Assembly (NCBI RefSeq): GCF_000423885.1
Contig: NZ_AUIV01000041.1
Coordinates: forward strand, 1 to 10,724
Source of the DNA: Thermomonas fusca DSM 15424
GTDB taxonomy: Bacteria; Pseudomonadota; Gammaproteobacteria; Xanthomonadales; Xanthomonadaceae
Reading direction: 5' to 3'
DNA length: 10,724 nt
Shown one piece after another: positions 7,526-10,724 of this stretch; position 1 is the stretch's first letter; each line of letters opens with the position of its first letter. The notes below the pieces were generated by a model that was given only the letters and a program-made list of their open reading frames with translations, was not told the origin of the DNA and ran no database searches. A program made the translations under genes and the position numbers.

Positions 7526-7559
7526 CGCGACGCGGCGGGGTTTGCGTGCCCCCGTCGCG
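7526..7559 (-). other. GC-rich hairpin at the tssA stop codon
   Basis: Arms CGCGACG (7526-7532) and CGTCGCG (7553-7559) pair over 7 bases, with a further GGGG/CCCC pairing inside (7537-7540 with 7549-7552) after a 4-base bulge. It begins directly after the tssA stop. There is no T-run on the minus-strand 3' side, so it is not a classical intrinsic terminator; it may protect the transcript 3' end or slow RNA polymerase. Confidence 0.4.
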
Positions 7560-8639
7560 TCAATTGCCGGACGGCAGGCCGACCCGCTCGCGGATCGACG
7601 CCAGCGTGCTTTCGTCGCGGATCACTTCGGCCAGCCACTGTTCCAGCGGCATGTCGGCCCACGCCACCGCGCGGTCCAGCAGGTAGGCCACCGGGCTGTG
7701 CGGCTCGGTGCGGCGGAAGAAACCAGCGATGTCGTTGAGTGCGCGCAACGCCGCCTCCTTCGAGGCCAGGCTGCCGCCGCCCAGATTGAGCGCGCCCGCC
7801 GCGGCCTCGCCATTGCCGCCGCCTTCACCGGCAACGCCGTCGGCCGCGACCTCGCCGTCGGCCGCCACGGCCCCGCCGATGCCCTTGGCTGCTGCCACCC
7901 GCGAATAGATGGTCTGGATCTTCTTCAGCGCGTCATCAAGGGCGCCGAGGCTGGGCGCTTCGCGGCCAAGCCGGCCGTCGGCCATCGCGCTGAAGCGGGC
8001 GAAAGCTTCGCGCGCCGCCTGAACCTGGTCGCTGCGCTCGCGCACCAGCGCCTCCGGAATCGCCTGCATGCGGCTGTCGTAGGTTTCGCCGTTGACCCGA
8101 CCTTCGTCCAGCGCGGCCTGGTAGGCCTCGGCGTTCTGGCGGCCGAGGTTGTCGACCTCGCGCGAGTCGACCCAGCTGGCCAGGGTCAGCGCCGCCTGCG
8201 GGTCGTCGTTGAGCAGCATGGTCTGCAGCACGCGGCTGCCGTAGTTGGCGAACCAGGCCAGCTTGCCGGCGCGCTCTTCCAGATCGCCGTCCTCGGCGCG
8301 CGGATACAGGCCGTCCCAATAGGTGTCCAGCAGCCCGGTCAGCAGGTCGAAGGCGTCACGCGCGCCTTCCAGGCCATGCCTGGCAATGGCCGCCTCGGCC
8401 AGCCACACCGCTGCCTGCAGGTCCTTGCTGGTGCGCAGCAGCACGTCTTCGGACAGGCTTTGCGCTTCGCGCCAGTCGGCGACCTTCAGTTCGGTCTGCC
8501 AATCGCCCTGGGCAAGGTTGGGGTCATCGGCGCGACGCGCTTCGCGGATGCGGTCGAACTGGTCGGAAAAGCTGGCATCGCTGCCGGCGGGGTCGCTGCC
8601 GGGAATCGGCGCGAGGAGTTCGGTGACGTCGATGGCCAT
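7560..8639 (-). CDS. tssA: Type VI secretion system protein TssA
   Basis: TssA is a ring-forming protein that helps recruit the baseplate and/or caps the growing tube-sheath; it acts in the cytoplasm. 359 residues, the short TssA class. The N-terminal ImpA_N domain covers about residues 8-130, with LLAPIPGSDPAGSD (8-21), DWREAQSLSEDVL (55-67), SKDLQAAVWLAEA (71-83) and LLDTYWDGLYP (103-113). A helical middle region follows, then a Gly/Ala-rich linker (about 254-291) and a C-terminal helical ring domain with SPVAYLLDRAVAWADMPLEQW (315-335). The ATG at 8637-8639 has GGAGG 4 bases upstream and gives the family beginning MAIDVTELL; the open frame continues to 8801 but that extension lies inside tssM. 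The gene starts 17 bases after the tssM stop, so it is probably co-transcribed with it. Confidence 0.93.
   Translation of the reverse strand: MAIDVTELLAPIPGSDPAGSDASFSDQFDRIREARRADDPNLAQGDWQTELKVADWREAQSLSEDVLLRTSKDLQAAVWLAEAAIARHGLEGARDAFDLLTGLLDTYWDGLYPRAEDGDLEERAGKLAWFANYGSRVLQTMLLNDDPQAALTLASWVDSREVDNLGRQNAEAYQAALDEGRVNGETYDSRMQAIPEALVRERSDQVQAAREAFARFSAMADGRLGREAPSLGALDDALKKIQTIYSRVAAAKGIGGAVAADGEVAADGVAGEGGGNGEAAAGALNLGGGSLASKEAALRALNDIAGFFRRTEPHSPVAYLLDRAVAWADMPLEQWLAEVIRDESTLASIRERVGLPSGN
7835..7870 (-). repeat. Imperfect 18-base direct repeat in the TssA linker
   Basis: Two adjacent 18-base units (7835-7852 and 7853-7870) share CGCCGTCGGCCGC followed by diverging ends. On the coding strand they give VAADGE and VAADGV inside the Gly/Ala linker. 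This looks like local duplication in an unstructured part of the protein. Confidence 0.6.
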
Positions 8640-8656
8640 GGGCCCTCCGGTTGCGG

Positions 8657-10371
8657 TTATTCGAGGATCTCGCTGGGCACATCGGCGCGCGCGGTGCTGG
8701 CGCCGAGGTAACGCTGCATTTCGTCGGACAGGTCCGGCTTCAGGAACACCCGCGCGCCGCGGAAGCCGGCCGTCGCCAGCTTCTGCCGCAGTTGGTTCCA
8801 CTGCGCGGGGCTGTAGCTGGCGCGGAAGTCCTCAAGGCCGTAGGCATGCGAACCGGCGGCGAAGTCGCGGATCAGTTCGGCGAAGCCGTCGGCGCCGGCA
8901 TAGGTGCGCACCAGTTCGAGCTCTTCCGGCGGCGCGGCCTGCATCGCGCTGGTTTCCGGATCGAATTCCTGCACGACCTCGCCAGCTTCCGCCGCCGGCA
9001 ACGCGATGGCGATGCGCAGCCGCGCCGACAGGCAGTTGGAGGGCGACCAGAACACCTGCGCGGTGGCTTCCGCCAGCGACGCGCCGGCCGAACTGGCGCG
9101 ATAGACGCGCTCGCGGCATTCGACCTCGAACACCGTGCCGGACGGCCCCTCATCCAGCGCGCCCAGCTGGCTGGGCTGGACCAGAGTGAAGCTGCCGGCC
9201 AGGAACGGGGCGACGTCGCCCAGCACCGGCAGGAACTTGCGCTCGGCCGCCACCATGCCCTGGTAGGCGGCGGTCAGCGGCATCGCCACGCCGTCCACCT
9301 TGACCGGCAGGCGCTCCTTCTCGCTGATGAAAGGCTTGAGCCAGTCGTTGACGAACGCGCCCAGCTTGCCCTGTGGCCCGTACAGCGCCTCGACCTGCTG
9401 GGCCGGCGGCAGCGCCGCCAGCGGCTTGACCACGCTTTCGCGCCAGCGCTCCTGCACGAATTCGCCGGCGCGATGGACGGTGAGGAACAGCAGCAGCCGG
9501 GCCGGCCCCTGCACTACCGACCACGCGGCCAGGTCATCGCCCTTGAACGCGGTGGCGTATTTCTCGGCGGGCTTGTCCACCGCCTCGATCAGCTCGCCGT
9601 ATTCGCTGGCGGGCGGCTTCTCGGCCTTGCCCTTGCTGGCGAACAGGTCGGAGGCGAGCTGGTAGACGTCTTCGCCGGACCCGTCGGCCTGCAGCCGCAG
9701 GTAGGCGCGCGCGTAGTCCGCGTCCTGGTTGGCCAGCACGGTTGCCTGCGTATCGCGCATCGCCAGCAGCCAGACCGGCGGCTGGATCTTCTCGCCGCCG
9801 AAGCGGAACGAGCCGGTGACGAAGCGGCCGAACGGCCGCCACGACGACAGCCACTTCGCCTTCATCTGTGCCCAGGTCAGCGCCCAGCGCGACGAGAGCG
9901 GCCAGTCGAACGGCAGCTCATACAGGTTGCGCTGGGCGGATTCGAAAAAAAGCGCGTAGGGATTCTGCTTGCCGCCGGCGCGCGCCAGCAGCTCGCCGTA
10001 GCGCCCGCGCCACAGGCCGATGCCTTCCTGAAAGCGCGACTGGTACTTCGCCCACTGGAGGAAATAATCGCGGAAATAAGCATCGCGCAGGTCATCGATG
10101 CGGCTCGCCCGTTGCGGTGCCTGCGCGCGCAGGGTCGCCAGCATCGGCTGCACCACGCCTTCCCAGGCGTCGGCGGTATAGGCGCGGGAAATGCCGGCCA
10201 TCTGGCCCGCGTCGATGCCGACCACCGCGCCCTGCGGCAGCCAATGGTTGCCAAGATCGATGGCGCTGCCGCGGGCGTCCGCCCATTTGCGCAGATCCGG
10301 CGCGCGCGGCGTGTAGTTCGCCAGCAGCCGGGTCAGCAGGCCCTGAAGACGCGCCTGCTCGGCATCACGAA
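8657..10371 (-). pseudogene. tssM: Truncated tssM (IcmF/ImpL-type T6SS membrane anchor), C-terminal part only
   Basis: TssM is the inner-membrane protein that, with TssJ and TssL, anchors the T6SS. Only about 570 C-terminal residues remain; family members normally have about 1,100-1,200. The remnant begins near LRDAEQARLQGLL (about 10330-10372), continues with VGIDAGQMAGISRAYTADAW and YFRDYFLQWAKYQ, typical of the periplasmic IcmF-related region, and includes YGPQGKLGAFVNDWLKPFI (about 9328-9384) before a C-terminal beta-rich domain ending VPSEILE. The N-terminal membrane helices and Walker-A region are absent. Upstream in the same frame the similarity stops at a run of nine A bases, and a TGA at 10415-10417, the transposase stop, closes the frame. 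A GTG at 10223-10225 could start a 522-residue product, but it would lack membrane anchoring. The assignment to TssM rests on these motifs and on the neighbouring tssA. Confidence 0.8.
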
Positions 10372-10404
10372 GGTTTTTTTTTGGCGCTGTTCGCGTTGTT
10401 TGTG

Positions 10405-10421
10405 GACATGGAGGTCATGTC
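10405..10421. repeat. Small inverted repeat over the transposase stop codon
   Basis: GACATG (10405-10410) and CATGTC (10416-10421) pair perfectly around a 5-base loop; the transposase TGA (10415-10417) falls in the loop/right arm. It may be a weak transcript-end stem of the insertion sequence; 6-base stems also occur by chance. Confidence 0.3.
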
Positions 10422-10724
10422 ATCGCCAACCTGAGCAATGACGCGGGTCCTGCGCCGACTTGGGCATTCCGCTCCAGTGCCCGGAACCACCCCAGGTAGT
10501 TCGGCAGATAGGACGTCGCCACGCCCCGGAATCGGGCCATCCAGCCCTTCAGTCGGCTGTGGTGCGCATTGACATTCTGGACATGCCACGCACCTCGCTT
10601 GCGCTCGCCGCGCAAGGTGTTCAGGGCGTGGTGCTCAATTCCCAGATCCCTTGCCGCACTTGCCAACATGGCGCTGCCGTCGGTGCACAGCACCGCATCC
10701 GACGCGATGGCGGTCGGCAGGACG
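10415..10724 (-). CDS. IS1595-family (ISXO2-like) transposase, C-terminal part
   Basis: DDE-type transposase that moves the insertion sequence. The 103 C-terminal residues are visible; the N-terminus is beyond the right edge. Characteristic pieces are LCTDGSAMLASAARDLGI, which holds the second catalytic Asp of the ISXO2-like domain; HHALNTLRGERKRGAWHVQNVNAHHSRLKGWM in two parts, where the Asn of HVQNVNAHHSRLK takes the third catalytic position used in this family in place of Glu; and SYLPNYLGWFRALE near the end. The stop is TGA at 10415-10417. The transposase and the tssM remnant share a reading frame, separated by this one stop codon. Family assignment is firm; exact element identity is not. 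Confidence 0.88.
   Translation of the reverse strand, partial: VLPTAIASDAVLCTDGSAMLASAARDLGIEHHALNTLRGERKRGAWHVQNVNAHHSRLKGWMARFRGVATSYLPNYLGWFRALERNAQVGAGPASLLRLAMT

Larger units (their letters stand above)
7370..7559 (-). promoter_or_regulatory. tssA-tssB intergenic region, likely promoter/control region
   Basis: This 190-base gap is the longest non-coding stretch inside the T6SS run, where the other gaps are 17-79 bases. It contains a weak promoter-like pair read toward tssB (TTGCGC at 7475-7480, 15-base spacer, TAGACT at 7454-7459), a palindrome just after it, and a GC hairpin at the tssA stop. I found no convincing sigma-54 -24/-12 pair. That it holds a promoter is inferred from gap length and these elements. 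Confidence 0.45.
10372..10724 (-). mobile_element. IS1595-family (ISXO2-like) insertion sequence, 3' end, runs off window edge
   Basis: The transposase 3' end and 43 bases of flank abut the broken tssM. The outer end must lie between the last recognisable tssM codon (about 10370) and the transposase stop (10415). Family tips often begin with GG, and GG at 10372-10373 before the T-run is one candidate, which would make 10364-10371 (atcacgaa) the 8-base target duplication. The other end is outside the window, so neither tip nor duplication can be confirmed. Confidence 0.6.

Noticed and set aside
7509..8711. 400-codon plus-strand open frame
   Set aside because: Antisense shadow of tssA, which has clear family motifs on the minus strand.
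8651..10441. 596-codon open frame on the plus strand
   Set aside because: Antisense to tssM'; low-complexity Arg/Ala/Gly/Gln/His translation without a domain. Long antisense frames are expected in GC-rich genes.
10365..10589. 74-codon minus-strand frame ending in MTSMSTNNANSAKKKPS
   Set aside because: Out of frame with both transposase and tssM; it is only the alternate reading of the IS end and the A-run.

Overview
The window is GC-rich DNA (most codons end in G or C) from a proteobacterium, most likely a gammaproteobacterium of the Xanthomonadaceae type. That placement is an inference from the composition, the type VI secretion system (T6SS) gene types and an ISXO2-like (IS1595 family) transposase. 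It was not tested by a search.

Layout. (1) Positions 1-890, minus strand: N-terminal 296 residues of an M20D-type amidohydrolase that runs off the left edge. (2) Positions about 1054-4286, plus strand: a two-gene unit joined by a 4-base ATGA overlap, a membrane hybrid histidine kinase with a C-terminal receiver domain, then a SAM-dependent methyltransferase with a regulatory-type C-terminal region. (3) Positions 4271-10371, minus strand: part of a T6SS cluster, in transcription order tssM' (broken), tssA, tssB, tssC, hcp, tssE. The last gene converges on and overlaps the methyltransferase by 16 bases. (4) Positions 10372-10724, minus strand: the 3' end of an IS1595/ISXO2-type insertion sequence that abuts the broken tssM and runs off the right edge.

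How the genes work together. TssB and TssC form the contractile sheath, Hcp the inner tube, TssE a baseplate wedge part, TssA the cap that guides tail polymerisation, and TssM the inner-membrane anchor. Only about the last 570 residues of TssM are present; its membrane helices and N-terminal nucleotide-binding region are missing and the insertion sequence sits where they should be. Unless an intact tssM exists elsewhere, this system is probably unable to fire. tssF, tssG, clpV, vgrG, tssJ, tssK and tssL are absent from the window, and tssE is followed directly by an unrelated convergent gene, so this edge of the cluster may also be rearranged.

Regulation. A 190-base gap between tssA and tssB holds an 18-base imperfect palindrome and a weak promoter-like match, and a strong hairpin followed by a T-run lies between hcp and tssE. 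These suggest a separately controlled tssB-tssC-hcp-tssE unit with reduced read-through into tssE. I see no CRISPR array, tRNA, rRNA or prophage. No completely new system stands out. The most distinctive items are the IS-broken T6SS and the overlapping kinase-methyltransferase pair beside it.
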